Assembly: GCA_964646625.1 (NCBI GenBank)
Contig: CAZYHC010000005.1
Location: 62,001 to 126,000, forward strand
Length of the DNA: 64,000 nucleotides
Reading direction: 5' to 3'
Source: DAOULT01 sp964646625
GTDB taxonomy: Bacteria > Chloroflexota > Anaerolineae > CAZYHC01
The translations under genes were made by a program, and so were the position numbers. Below the pieces are notes generated by a model that did no database searches, was not told the origin of the DNA, and saw nothing but the letters and a program-made list of their open reading frames with translations. Numbering within the stretch: the stretch's first letter is position 1; each line of letters begins with the position of its first letter. Below, piece after piece: positions 43,158 to 51,940 of this stretch.

Positions 43158-43805
43158 TCAGCTTGTACGGCCTTTCTCCACTTCCTCCCGGAAGCGAGCG
43201 GCCCGTTCGGTGATCTCATCAAAGTCGCCGGCGTCCAGCAATTTCTGGTTGATCAGCGAGCCACCTACTCCTACCACGTCGGCGCCGGCCCGAATGAAAT
43301 CGGCCGTGGTATTCAGGTCCACCCCTCCAACGGGCAGTAGCCTGACCTGGGGCAAGGGAGCTTTGACCGCTTTGATGTATTCCGGGCCTCCCGCACTGGC
43401 CGGGAACACCTTGACCATGTCCGCTCCCGCCTCCCATGCGGTGAGAATCTCGGTGGGGGTGTAAGCCCCTGGGACGACCGGCACGCCATACCGCCTGCAA
43501 ATCTCAACGGTCTTCAGGTTGAGGGTGGGGGCGACCACAAACTGGGCCCCGGCCAGGATCACTGCCCGCGCCGTTTCCGGATCGAGCACCGATCCAGCGC
43601 CAAAGATCACTTCAGCTCCATATTTGGCCGTCGCCTGCTCGACAATCCCAATGGCCCCGGGGGTGGTCATGGTAACTTCGATAGCGTTCACCCCCCCGGC
43701 CAGAACCGCGTCCGCGGCCGCCAGCAGTTGATCAGAGCTTTTGGCTCGCATGATAGCCACCACGCCCATTTTTCGGATAGACTCCAGCATTTCTTCTTTA
43801 GTCAT
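43158..43805 (-). CDS. eda: KDPG/KHG aldolase family protein (first)
   Basis: A 215-residue class I aldolase: Glu in AIEVTMTTPGA, phosphate loop GAGSVLD, Schiff-base Lys in VKVFPAS, and GGVDLNT. It cleaves 2-keto-3-deoxy-6-phosphogluconate (or an isomer) to pyruvate and glyceraldehyde 3-phosphate. GGAGAG lies before the ATG. A second paralogue at 47563 shares only moderate similarity, so the two probably act on different stereoisomers or on 6-phosphogalactonate. Confidence 0.9.
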   Translation of the reverse strand: MTKEEMLESIRKMGVVAIMRAKSSDQLLAAADAVLAGGVNAIEVTMTTPGAIGIVEQATAKYGAEVIFGAGSVLDPETARAVILAGAQFVVAPTLNLKTVEICRRYGVPVVPGAYTPTEILTAWEAGADMVKVFPASAGGPEYIKAVKAPLPQVRLLPVGGVDLNTTADFIRAGADVVGVGGSLINQKLLDAGDFDEITERAARFREEVEKGRTS

Positions 43806-43843
43806 TGATTCTCTCCATAATTCTCTTCTTCTTTTGATGGCTG

Positions 43844-43911
43844 GTAGTGACGACTTTAGTCGTCGTTGAAGCGGAAGAACAGCGAACGTTCGTTGTTGAA
43901 GTCGCCACTAC
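43844..43911. repeat. Intergenic inverted repeat (GTAGTGACGACTT type)
   Basis: 14-base arms (43844-43857 and 43898-43911) match at 12 positions; two small palindromes lie inside (CGACTTTAGTCG and CGAACGTTCG). Located between the aldolase and cupin genes. Confidence 0.55.
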
Positions 43912-43939
43912 GAACTTACCATAACACTGTGGCGAAGTG

Positions 43940-44335
43940 CTACGCTGGATCGACCCGGATGGTGATCCAGAAGAACTCCAACGGGAAGCCGGTCGGGTTG
44001 CGCGTGGTGTGGAATGGCCCCGGTCTGATGTAGAGTGTGTCACCTGCCGTGACCTCGTATTCCTCGCCGTCCACGCCCATCACGCCGCTCCCCCTGACAA
44101 AATAGTAGACCTCCTCCCGGTCGGCGTGCTCGTGGCCGCGCGTGGTACAACCCGGATATACGATGGTGTACCCCACCTGCAACCGTCCTGAGGCGGTCTG
44201 CTCAGGGGCCAGCATCAGGAAGACGTCTCGCCGGATGTCATCGCCTTTCTCACGCAGCAAGGCGGCGAAGGCGCTGCCGCTCTCTTCCACTTTCATGTCT
44301 GCTGCACGCTGCAAATGAACCCTGGACTCACTCAA
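43940..44335 (-). CDS. Small cupin-domain protein
   Basis: A 131-residue single cupin: motif 1 GHEHADREEVYYFVRGSG (His, His, Glu ligands) and motif 2 GDTLYIRPGPFHTTRN (His). These metal-binding residues are complete. Such cupins include sugar-phosphate isomerases and lyxose isomerases as well as sensors. The start is a TTG at 44335 with AAAGGAG 8 bases upstream; the ATG at 44296 is an alternative. It lies in the catabolic run between diol dehydratase and aldolase genes and may isomerise a sugar in the same pathway. Confidence 0.78.
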   Translation of the reverse strand: MSESRVHLQRAADMKVEESGSAFAALLREKGDDIRRDVFLMLAPEQTASGRLQVGYTIVYPGCTTRGHEHADREEVYYFVRGSGVMGVDGEEYEVTAGDTLYIRPGPFHTTRNPTGFPLEFFWITIRVDPA

Positions 44336-44415
44336 CTTGTCTGCTCCTTTCCGTTCAGATGTTTCTAAAGACTCGATTTCAGGCGGTCTCCCTCGTCCGT
44401 TTTGATGTATTTGCC

Positions 44416-44485
44416 CACCGCAGAGCACGCAGAGTTCGCTGAGATGTTTTGAATTGCCTCTGCGCTCTCAGCGGCCTCTGCGGTG
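44416..44485. repeat. Intergenic inverted repeat (CACCGCAGAG type)
   Basis: CACCGCAGAG at the left end (44416) and CTCTGCGGTG at the right end (44476-44485) with further matching words inside. It lies between the dehydratase small subunit and the cupin; a half copy is at 39532. Confidence 0.6.
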
Positions 44486-44530
44486 CAAAAGTGAACCGAC
44501 ATTCGCATCAACGCTAAGAACCTACCCGTT

Positions 44531-44914
44531 TCAAAGAGCCTCTTTCTTGAGAATATCGCGTTCCTGGTAGACCTCGGCGGCCTCGCGCACAAAGGCGGCG
44601 GTCAGCGGCGCATCGAGCTCGTTTTCGAGGCGGTGGGCCAGAGCTATCAACTCGTGGTAGGTGCTGCGGCCTGGCCGCAGGGCGTTGTAGATGTCCAGCA
44701 CTTCCTGGTTGGAGATGCCCGTCAATTCGGCGGCCCGGCGCAGATTCCCGGCCAGTTGCCGGTAGCCTGCGGCTTCGGCCGCCGCGGCCTGGCGGCGCAA
44801 CGTCTCGCCGCTGATGCAAAAGTCCTCGGCACTCAATTCGCCGGCCCGAATGGCCTCCATGTTTAGCTCATCCAGGATGCGCCCGCTGGCGGTACGGACA
44901 GTGTCACTCGGCAT
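44531..44914 (-). CDS. B12-dependent diol/glycerol dehydratase small (gamma) subunit
   Basis: A 127-residue helical subunit with clear family sequence: EDFCISGETLRRQAAAA, NLRRAAELTGI, DIYNALRPGRST, AAFVREAAEVY. It is shorter than PduE (about 170) because the N-terminal extension that targets PduE to microcompartments is missing, which fits the absence of shell genes. Start 44914 with GAGGGAG upstream, 12 bases after the large subunit stop. Confidence 0.93.
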   Translation of the reverse strand: MPSDTVRTASGRILDELNMEAIRAGELSAEDFCISGETLRRQAAAAEAAGYRQLAGNLRRAAELTGISNQEVLDIYNALRPGRSTYHELIALAHRLENELDAPLTAAFVREAAEVYQERDILKKEAL

Positions 44915-44926
44915 AGTACTTCTCCC

Positions 44927-47149
44927 TCAGAGCACGCGCAGCTCGCTGGGCGGCCGGTCGCGCTCGACCTGCTGCGTCTCGCGCAGGTGCAGCAGGGTGG
45001 TCTGCACGATGAGCCGCAGACGCGCCGTGTTGTCGATCTTGACTGGCACGGGGGTAGTGGGCTGCCCGGTGGCGTAGCGGGCCGCGTTGCGCCCAATCTG
45101 ACGGTAGATGTCCAGGTCAAGGTTGGGGGCCTGCGAGAAGAGCTCCAGGTTGTCGAGCGGCGCCAGGTCGCGCTGGTGGATGACGGTCGTGCCTTTGGAC
45201 TGGATCCCGATGGCCACCCCGGAGCCGCTCAATTGCGCCCCCGCATGGCCGATGAAAGCGCAGTCTGAGGTGTGGTGGATGCGCACCAGGCGGGCGGGCA
45301 CCCCTTCGTCCTGGACGCCTTGCCACATGGCGGACAGCACCTCACGATGGGCCAGGTTGCCGATGGTGTGGTCGATCTCGGCCCCGAAGGCCGGGCCGAG
45401 GGCGATGACCACTTCAGGCTGGCCGCCCTGCCCGGCAGGGCCGAGCTCCTCCAGCCAGGTCTCACGCCGGGCGGCACCGAGATCCTCCAGGTAGGCGCGC
45501 GGGTCCCAGGCTCGCGGCAGGTTTTGCAGGACTGACCAACGCTCGCCTGCCAGGCGATAGCCGCTGCCCGGCCCCTGGTAGTCGTTGGGGTCGGTCAGCG
45601 CGCTGAGCACCTGGAAGTCATGGCCAAAGATGGCCGCGGGCTGGAGATAGTCGCCGATCACCCGCTGGCGTTGCATTTCCAGGACGTTGGCGGCCACGTC
45701 GTGAAAGCCACTCTCTTCCAGGGCCCTGACCACTTCGACCGCGGTCAGGGGGCCGTCGAGCAGCCTTTGCGCGGCCTGGATATCGGCCACTTTGTCCCGG
45801 TCGGGCATATCTTCGCTGTTATAAGCAGTGACGGCGGCCTCGATCTCAGCCTCGGTAATAGGGGGAAAGCCCAGGGCCTCGAACACGGCCTGAATCGCCC
45901 GCGCGCCGCGCTCGCGCACCCGCAGCACGTCCTCTTCCATAACGGGCCTGAGCCCGCCGTCAACCTGCATGTCGCGCTGGAGCACGTACCAGTCATCCAG
46001 CTCGGTCACGTCAAAGTTGCCGCCGCCGAACATGTTGTCGTAGCGCGGGATGGCTCCGTAGCCCGAGGTGATGAAGTCCGTGCCGGGGATGAATTGCAGC
46101 ATCAGCTTGGCGCTCTTGCGCATCTCCGAGTGGGAGGCCAGGGCGTCGTTGCCGGCGGCCACCTCCAGGCCGAGCATCATGGCGATCAGGTTCTCGGCCA
46201 GGACGGTGCGCACCCCGCCGGGCAGCGATTCGGGCAGGGCGATGCAACTGATCGAGCCGTTCTGCGTGCCCTGGCTGCCCGCGCCGCGCGTGATGAGCAG
46301 GCAGCGCGCTTCGAGATACAGCATGGACTTGCCCTCGGAATGGCCCATCAGGGCGGCCGCGCCCGTGCCCGAGGTGTAACGGGTCTTGACCCCCCGACTG
46401 GCGTAGGCCGCTCCCAGAAAAGCCTTGGACCAGGGCGTGTCGTCGCCATCGATGAAAGTGTCCTCAGTGCCGTAGACCGACAGCGTCTCGGAGTAGCTGG
46501 TCAGCCCCTTGAACCCCAGCCGCAGATTGACGGCCTCCTCGACCGCGCACTGAGTGAGCACGCCGCCGCGCCCGGTCTGCGAGCCTACCAGCACGGCCAG
46601 CGCATTGAGCGGCGCGTAGCGGGTCACGCCCACGGTGGTCTCGACCTCGGCGAAGCCACGCCGCGCCGCCTCGGCTGCGTCGGCGGCCAGCAGGGCCGGG
46701 TGCTCCTTGCGGTTGGTGACGTGGGCCTGGTTGGCCGGCGTGCGCCGGGCGCGCATCTTGGCCAGGCCCATCATCATCTCCAGCACGCTCATCTGCTGGA
46801 CAACGTCCACCAGTTTGGCGGGCGTGCAGCCGCTGGTCAGCTCGAGGATGGCGGCACGGGGCACGTTGATGTCCACCAGCATGTGAGCCATTTCGCCTGA
46901 GGGCGTGTTCATGGCCCGCGCGGCCACCTCGAGGTTGAGAGCGTGTCTGGCGATGAAATGATCGATCAAGTCGAACTCTTCACGCCGCACTCCGTCCATC
47001 TCGACCACCACCCCATCCTCGATCTCCAGGCTGGGAGCGGGGTCGAGAGGGCTGTCCATAGCGATCAGGCCCACCTCGGGCCAGGATTTGATGAACGTCT
47101 CGCGGTTGATGGGTCGCTCAGCGAGTTTCTCGAACCGTTTCGAACGCAT
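44927..47149 (-). CDS. B12-dependent diol/glycerol dehydratase, fused large-medium (alpha-beta) subunit
   Basis: A 740-residue fusion. Residues about 1-550 match the alpha subunit (TIM barrel; MRSKRFEKLAERP start as in DhaB1/PduC). Active-site residues are visible in NQAHVTN (His), ETTVGV (Glu), QCAVEEA (Glu), GTQNGS (Gln), SHSEMR (preceding Asp) and DFITSGYG (Ser). Residues about 575-740 match the beta subunit that cradles adenosylcobalamin. The enzyme turns glycerol to 3-hydroxypropanal or 1,2-diols to aldehydes by radical chemistry. I chose the ATG at 47149 (AAAGGTG upstream) because the family starts there; the longest frame begins 17 codons earlier. No reactivase (DdrA/DdrB) is in the window. 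Confidence 0.95.
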   Translation of the reverse strand: MRSKRFEKLAERPINRETFIKSWPEVGLIAMDSPLDPAPSLEIEDGVVVEMDGVRREEFDLIDHFIARHALNLEVAARAMNTPSGEMAHMLVDINVPRAAILELTSGCTPAKLVDVVQQMSVLEMMMGLAKMRARRTPANQAHVTNRKEHPALLAADAAEAARRGFAEVETTVGVTRYAPLNALAVLVGSQTGRGGVLTQCAVEEAVNLRLGFKGLTSYSETLSVYGTEDTFIDGDDTPWSKAFLGAAYASRGVKTRYTSGTGAAALMGHSEGKSMLYLEARCLLITRGAGSQGTQNGSISCIALPESLPGGVRTVLAENLIAMMLGLEVAAGNDALASHSEMRKSAKLMLQFIPGTDFITSGYGAIPRYDNMFGGGNFDVTELDDWYVLQRDMQVDGGLRPVMEEDVLRVRERGARAIQAVFEALGFPPITEAEIEAAVTAYNSEDMPDRDKVADIQAAQRLLDGPLTAVEVVRALEESGFHDVAANVLEMQRQRVIGDYLQPAAIFGHDFQVLSALTDPNDYQGPGSGYRLAGERWSVLQNLPRAWDPRAYLEDLGAARRETWLEELGPAGQGGQPEVVIALGPAFGAEIDHTIGNLAHREVLSAMWQGVQDEGVPARLVRIHHTSDCAFIGHAGAQLSGSGVAIGIQSKGTTVIHQRDLAPLDNLELFSQAPNLDLDIYRQIGRNAARYATGQPTTPVPVKIDNTARLRLIVQTTLLHLRETQQVERDRPPSELRVL

Positions 47150-47215
47150 AGCACCTTTCATGTTTCGTTGGACTATGGGTAAGTCTGGCTGCTGGGTCAC
47201 GTCACGTAGGCGCGA

Positions 47216-47518
47216 CTATTTAAATTCCAAATACTTATCACATACCCAGCCTTCCTGGTCGTCCACTACGACGTAGTAGAACATGCAGCCCTGCAACGCG
47301 CTCCAGACCTTGTCGGTAGTGGCCCCCGTATCGCCGGGCTTCACCTCGCCGACGAGTCGCGTGGCGTGGGAGGTATCCCACAGTTCAACCACCTCACAGT
47401 CGTCACATTTAATCGTAACCTGTCTTTTCGCCCCCCCCGCCCCGCCGCACGCCACGAATAGCGGCAGCAGCACAGTCAGCAGTACGACCAGCCAGATCAA
47501 CCCCTCTCGTTTTCGCAT
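47216..47518 (-). CDS. Small lipoprotein, possibly SH3-like
   Basis: A 100-residue lipoprotein: a hydrophobic signal ends in the lipobox FVAC (Cys about 24). The mature part has a C-x-x-C (KCDDCEVVELWD) and ends GWVCDKYLEF, a pattern like a small SH3b domain with a disulfide. AAAGGAG lies before the ATG. It sits oddly between metabolic genes, upstream of the dehydratase. The family is not recognised. Confidence 0.7.
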   Translation of the reverse strand: MRKREGLIWLVVLLTVLLPLFVACGGAGGAKRQVTIKCDDCEVVELWDTSHATRLVGEVKPGDTGATTDKVWSALQGCMFYYVVVDDQEGWVCDKYLEFK

Positions 47519-47562
47519 TGTCCACTCCTTTGTAGGTAAGCTTGAACGTTTATCGTTGATGC

Positions 47563-48207
47563 CTATTGCCCCCCTCGCACCTGGCGGACGATAGCCCGCG
47601 CCTCCTCTGCCAGACGAGTGATCTCGGCGAACTCACCGGCAGAGATCAGCTTACTCGCCACCAGCCAGCTTCCGCCACAGGCGTGCACTGCTGGCAGGCT
47701 CAGGTAGTCGGCCAGATTCTTGGCGCTGATGCCCCCAGTGGGTATGAACTTGACGCCGCCATACGGTGCGGCCAGGGCTTTGAGCATTTTGAGACCGCCC
47801 AGGGCCTCGGCCGGGAAGAACTTCAGGATATTCAGTCCCTTGTCGAGGGCCATGTTGATCTCGGTCGGGGTGGCAACCCCCGGCGTCACCGCCACGTCGC
47901 GTTTCAGGCACCAGTCCACCACCCTGGGGTCGAATCCGGGTGAGACGATGTAGCGGGCTCCGGCGGCCACCGCCTTCTCGGCATGTTCCACCGAGAGAAC
48001 CGTCCCGGCGCCGATCACAATCTGGGGAAGCTCAGAGGCAATCTGCCGGATGGCTTCCTCGGCGGCGTCGGTGCGAAAGGTGATCTCGGCGCAGGGCAGG
48101 CCGCCCGCTATCAGGGCCTTTCCGAGCGGCACGGCCTCGTCCGCCCGCTCGATTGCGACCACCGGCACCACACCCAGGTGCCCCAGGGTTTCAAGAATTT
48201 CTTGCAT
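47563..48207 (-). CDS. eda: KDPG aldolase (second)
   Basis: A 214-residue aldolase with Glu in CAEITFRTDAA, GAGTVLS, Schiff-base Lys in LKFFPAEA, and PTGGISAKN. This copy is closer to classic Eda than the one at 43158. With KDG kinase just upstream (48285) it completes the step KDG to KDPG to pyruvate plus glyceraldehyde 3-phosphate. AAAGGAGGG precedes the ATG. Confidence 0.93.
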   Translation of the reverse strand: MQEILETLGHLGVVPVVAIERADEAVPLGKALIAGGLPCAEITFRTDAAEEAIRQIASELPQIVIGAGTVLSVEHAEKAVAAGARYIVSPGFDPRVVDWCLKRDVAVTPGVATPTEINMALDKGLNILKFFPAEALGGLKMLKALAAPYGGVKFIPTGGISAKNLADYLSLPAVHACGGSWLVASKLISAGEFAEITRLAEEARAIVRQVRGGQ

Positions 48208-48284
48208 TATATCCCTCCTTTACCTCCAGAGCTTTGAGCCGGGTGATACTTCCTCTCCCTCCGGCCTGCGCCACTCTGGACAGG

Positions 48285-49292
48285 TTAGCGCACAATCTTG
48301 GTCCGCGGCCGCTCCACGTGAGAGCGCACTTCCGCCAGGGTGACCCAGGCATGATCGCCGGGTACAGAGTGCTTGAGGGCGGACATCGCGTCCCCATAGC
48401 TGACCGCCTTTGCCACGTCGCCGGTCAGGAATCCGTAGAGAAAGCCGGCATCGTAGGCGTCGCCGGAACCGACCCGATCGATCAACTCCAGGTCGATCTT
48501 CGCGCTGCTGGCGTAGGTCTGGCCCTCGGCGGTGACGGCCACGCTGCTCCACACCCCCCGCAATACCGAGGGGGCCTCCCGGATCGTAAGCACGGCGATC
48601 TTCAGGCCATACTTTCCCACAAATTGGCGGGCGATGTCGGGCGGCTCGCCCTCCATGCCAAACACAATTCCCGCGTCGTCGGACGTAGTTAGCAGGATGT
48701 CCACGTCGTGAAGCAGGGCATCAATACAGTGGCGCGCCTCCTCAGGCGACCACAGCCGGGCGCGGTAGTTCATGTCGAAGCTGACCAGACAACCAGCCTG
48801 CCTGGCCGCCTTGATCGCCTCTGCGGTGACCGCCTGGCAACTGGCACTCAAGGCGGGCGTGATGCCGCTCACGTGAAAGACCCTGGCCCCCGCCAGGATG
48901 CCCGCCCAGTCAACCGTGCCCGGCTCGATCTGGCTTATGGCCGAGCCCTCACGATCGTAGTACACCCGGCTGGGGCGGGTCGAGGCCCCCATCTCGCAGT
49001 AGTACAGGCCCACTCGACCATCGGGTGCCCACTGCACGTGCGAGACGTCAACCCCCACTTCGCGCGCCGAGTTGGCAATCATACGTCCTATCGGGTTGTC
49101 TACCAGGCGCGATACCCAGGTCGTGCTGAGACCCAACTGAGCGGTTCCCCAGGCGGTGTTCAACTCGGAACCGCTGGCGTTGGCGTTGAACACACGCGTT
49201 TGCTCCAATCGTTGAAAATCGGGGGGCGTCAGGCGGAGCATCGCCTCACCGAACGTGACAATGTCGTACATACCCTTGTTGCCTTCCTTCAT
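48285..49292 (-). CDS. kdgK: 2-keto-3-deoxygluconate kinase (PfkB family)
   Basis: A 335-residue PfkB-type kinase: N-terminal FGEAMLRLTPPDFQRLEQ is typical of KDG kinases, the adenosine/phosphate region is present, and the catalytic Asp lies in DRVGSGDAYDAG. It phosphorylates KDG at C6. The ATG at 49292 has AGAGGA close by; an ATG 7 codons later (49271) also fits the family start. It is followed by KDPG aldolase. Confidence 0.92.
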   Translation of the reverse strand: MKEGNKGMYDIVTFGEAMLRLTPPDFQRLEQTRVFNANASGSELNTAWGTAQLGLSTTWVSRLVDNPIGRMIANSAREVGVDVSHVQWAPDGRVGLYYCEMGASTRPSRVYYDREGSAISQIEPGTVDWAGILAGARVFHVSGITPALSASCQAVTAEAIKAARQAGCLVSFDMNYRARLWSPEEARHCIDALLHDVDILLTTSDDAGIVFGMEGEPPDIARQFVGKYGLKIAVLTIREAPSVLRGVWSSVAVTAEGQTYASSAKIDLELIDRVGSGDAYDAGFLYGFLTGDVAKAVSYGDAMSALKHSVPGDHAWVTLAEVRSHVERPRTKIVR

Positions 49293-49299
49293 TTATCCT

Positions 49300-49836
49300 C
49301 TATTTGTCCTTTTCCATAAATTCCAGGATCACCTGAGCGGTCAATTCCGCGGCATAAGAGGCAACCTTTGCACACTTGAGATATTCTCCCGAATCGTGGA
49401 AGGCCTGGTTGGCCTCCATGTCTCGGAAGTCAACTCCGCTGATATCGCCGCACCGGGTGCTGCCCACCAGGGGCTCTCTCCGATCCGCCAGCCACAACTC
49501 CACCAGCCTTTGAGCGGGAGGAGCGATCTTCATCAAGCCTTCGTAGCCCGTCGTCAGATCGCTGCGTCCCCCAAAGAGCATTCCGAGAACCAGGCCTCCT
49601 GCCACCAACGCGCCGCAGGAGCCCTGGGCGGTGTGCAAAAAGCCCGGCAGAGCAGCCGAGGCCGACATAAACAGCGGGTCTTCGATGTCGAAAAGCTCGA
49701 AAAAGGTCTTCAGCACAGACTGGGTGCAGCCAGAGTACTCCTTTTCGTAGAAGTAGGCTCTCTCGCTGGCTTGCTTCTTGAATAATTCTGGATCGTGGAT
49801 AATCAGATTCGCTTTGTCCCTGAACTCTGGGAGCAT
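49300..49836 (-). CDS. C_GCAxxG_C_C family protein
   Basis: A 178-residue protein with the Cys pattern of this family: YSGCTQSVL (about 37), GSCGALVAGGLVLGMLFGG (about 74), GSTRCGDISGVDF and YLKCAKVAS. The family is thought to bind a redox cofactor or metal cluster; its role is unknown. Its stop lies 7 bases before the KDG kinase start and it follows the orphan DhaK, so it seems part of the catabolic operon. Confidence 0.85.
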   Translation of the reverse strand: MLPEFRDKANLIIHDPELFKKQASERAYFYEKEYSGCTQSVLKTFFELFDIEDPLFMSASAALPGFLHTAQGSCGALVAGGLVLGMLFGGRSDLTTGYEGLMKIAPPAQRLVELWLADRREPLVGSTRCGDISGVDFRDMEANQAFHDSGEYLKCAKVASYAAELTAQVILEFMEKDK

Positions 49837-49904
49837 CGCACAACCTCCTTAATGTAATGTTAGGCGTTCCGCGCTGAGGATCATTCGCTCACTCCCTGGG
49901 GCCC

Positions 49905-50975
49905 CTAGGCGCCCCAGCGCAACCTGGGAGTATTCACGGGAGCATCCCAAAGCCTGAGCAACTCGTCGTCCATCCTGAGCAGGGTGATAGACATCCCCTG
50001 CATCTCGATGGCGGTAATGTAGGTGCCAATCAGGTTCCGCACGATCGTGAGGCCCTTCTTCTGGCAGACCTCCACCAGCTTGCGGTAGGCGACGTAGAGC
50101 TCCGGCACGGGCGTTCCCCCCATGCTATTCACGAAGGCCAGAACCCGGTCGCCAGGTTGGAAAGGCTGATCCACCAGGTGGACATCCACCCATGCGCCCT
50201 TCCCGCTGTCCCATTCTCGAACGGTGCGTTCGTAGGCGGGATCTTCGATGATCTCGACCGCCAGCATTTCGACGATCTCGTCACCTGTTTTCAACGGCAT
50301 CCGCTCCCGGCCGGGCTCGCCATGAATGCCAATGCCGACCTCCATCTCATTCTCGCTCAACTCGAAGAGTGTGCCTTTGACAGGAATGACACAGGGGGTG
50401 AAAGCCATCCCCATGCTTCGGCCATTGAGGTTAACCCGGCGGCACAGGTCGGCCAGCCGGGGCAGGTCGTAGCCTTGTTCGGCGGCCGCCCCGCAGAGCT
50501 TCTCGGCCAGCACGGTGGTGCCCGTGCCGCGGCGACCGTGGCTGTAGACGCTTTCGCTCACTGCCACGTCGTCGTCGATCAGGATGTTGGCGGCAGGAAT
50601 GCCTTCAGTGTGGGCCAACTCCGCCCCCTCCGCGAAGACGTCCATGTCGTCCCAATAGCACTTGACGATGTTGAGCACGCCGGCCCCGCCCTGGACCGTC
50701 CTGATCGCTCCGATGATCTGCGCGGTGGTTGGCGAGACAAAGACGTCCCCGGGGCAGGCTGCGTCGAGCATGCCCGAGCCCACAAAACCGACGTGCGTTG
50801 GCTCGTGGCCGCTGCCCCCACCGGAGATCACGGCCACCTTGCCCTTCACCGGCGCATCGGCGCGGTAGACGAAAATGGGGTCTAAGCTCACCTTGATCTG
50901 ATCGCCGTGGGCAGCCGCCATCCCTTCCAGGCTCTCACGTACAAAGTCAGTGGTTTTGTTGATCAGCTTTTTCAC
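49905..50975 (-). CDS. DhaK-domain protein without a linked DhaL (second DhaK)
   Basis: A 356-residue DhaK-type protein: SGGGSGHEPTHVGFVG substrate loop and the covalent-binding His in GIGIHGEPG. It is distinct from the DhaK at 29087 (about 20 residues longer, different insertions such as YSHGRRGTG). The start is a GTG at 50975 after GGAGTGAGG. No DhaL lies in the cluster; the only one in the window is at 28441. It may phosphorylate another short ketose, such as a tetrulose, or borrow that DhaL. Its start lies 7 bases after the DapA-like gene. Confidence 0.88.
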   Translation of the reverse strand: MKKLINKTTDFVRESLEGMAAAHGDQIKVSLDPIFVYRADAPVKGKVAVISGGGSGHEPTHVGFVGSGMLDAACPGDVFVSPTTAQIIGAIRTVQGGAGVLNIVKCYWDDMDVFAEGAELAHTEGIPAANILIDDDVAVSESVYSHGRRGTGTTVLAEKLCGAAAEQGYDLPRLADLCRRVNLNGRSMGMAFTPCVIPVKGTLFELSENEMEVGIGIHGEPGRERMPLKTGDEIVEMLAVEIIEDPAYERTVREWDSGKGAWVDVHLVDQPFQPGDRVLAFVNSMGGTPVPELYVAYRKLVEVCQKKGLTIVRNLIGTYITAIEMQGMSITLLRMDDELLRLWDAPVNTPRLRWGA

Positions 50976-50981
50976 GGCTCC

Positions 50982-51920
50982 TCACTCCTTTATAGTCTTA
51001 TCATCTCCTATTTCCATTTCTATTCCTAATTCGTCGAAGCCTTTCTTCAAAAAGCCTCTTATCTCTTTATATTTGGGGTCATCGAAGGCGGGCAGGATCA
51101 TGGGGTTTCTCGGAAAACCGCCGTCAAAACCTCTGGCATACAGTCCCATGTGAGAAGCGATCGTGCTGTCGGTAAAATGCATTTTTTTACTTAAATCCAT
51201 CATCACCATGTAAGCTTTCTCCGACCTCTCCCGATCGCCTTCGAAGGTCCATTTTATCATGGCGGTCATGATCTCCGGAGCCCAATTGTTCATGCCGGCG
51301 ATAGTAGCCTGAACTCCCATGTAGTAGAAAGGAAGCCAGCCCTTCGAAGTCCCCAGGATCATCTCAAAATCCTTTTTATTGATCTTGGCATCGTAATATA
51401 CAGTGCTTAAGAAACCGACGTCCAGTGGACTATCCTTCATACCTGCCAGCCCTATATCCTGGAGCTTGCGAACGGTGCCGGGCGTGAAGGTAAATCTTGA
51501 GGTCGCCGGATTATTATACGCATACACCGGCGTGTTAACATTTTCTATGATTGCTTTGTAATATCCAATAACTACGTCTTCGCTGTGCTTGTAGTAAAAT
51601 GGAGGCACCGCGCTAATGCCGTCCACCCCGATTTCGTCGGCGGCCTTCGCCAGTTCTACGGTGGACCTGGTATCAATGCACCCGACGTGGGGAAGTAAAA
51701 TCTTGCCCTCAAACTCGGAGGCCACTTCCTTTGCCGCTTTGAATACCTCAATGCGCTCCTGGTTCGTCATCAGGGGGCCCGATCCATATGAACCGGTCAG
51801 AAAGAGGCCATCCAGACCTTTTTCAAACATCCAGCGCATGTGCCATTTTGTCTTTTCTATATCCAGGCTGCCCTTAGAGTCAAAAAAGGTGATGTTTGGA
51901 ACTAAAGACCCTTTTATCAC
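50982..51920 (-). CDS. DapA/NanA-family lyase (possible 2-keto-3-deoxy sugar-acid aldolase)
   Basis: A 312-residue class I aldolase of the dihydrodipicolinate-synthase superfamily: YAYNNPAT (catalytic Tyr), Schiff-base Lys in AGMKDSP, and GSYGSGPLM in place of the usual GTTGE. The GTG at 51920 is chosen because GGGAGGTG lies 5-6 bases upstream; 13 further in-frame residues would overlap that site. In this setting it could split a 2-keto-3-deoxy acid. The gene is clearly AT-richer than its neighbours (22 G+C in the 60 bases 51001-51060). Confidence 0.88.
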   Translation of the reverse strand: MIKGSLVPNITFFDSKGSLDIEKTKWHMRWMFEKGLDGLFLTGSYGSGPLMTNQERIEVFKAAKEVASEFEGKILLPHVGCIDTRSTVELAKAADEIGVDGISAVPPFYYKHSEDVVIGYYKAIIENVNTPVYAYNNPATSRFTFTPGTVRKLQDIGLAGMKDSPLDVGFLSTVYYDAKINKKDFEMILGTSKGWLPFYYMGVQATIAGMNNWAPEIMTAMIKWTFEGDRERSEKAYMVMMDLSKKMHFTDSTIASHMGLYARGFDGGFPRNPMILPAFDDPKYKEIRGFLKKGFDELGIEMEIGDDKTIKE

Positions 51921-51940
51921 AATTACACCTCCCGGTATGC

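Noticed and set aside
45620..46900. 426-residue frame opposite the diol dehydratase
   Set aside because: The minus strand encodes an unmistakable dehydratase with its active-site residues; the plus frame shows no family features.
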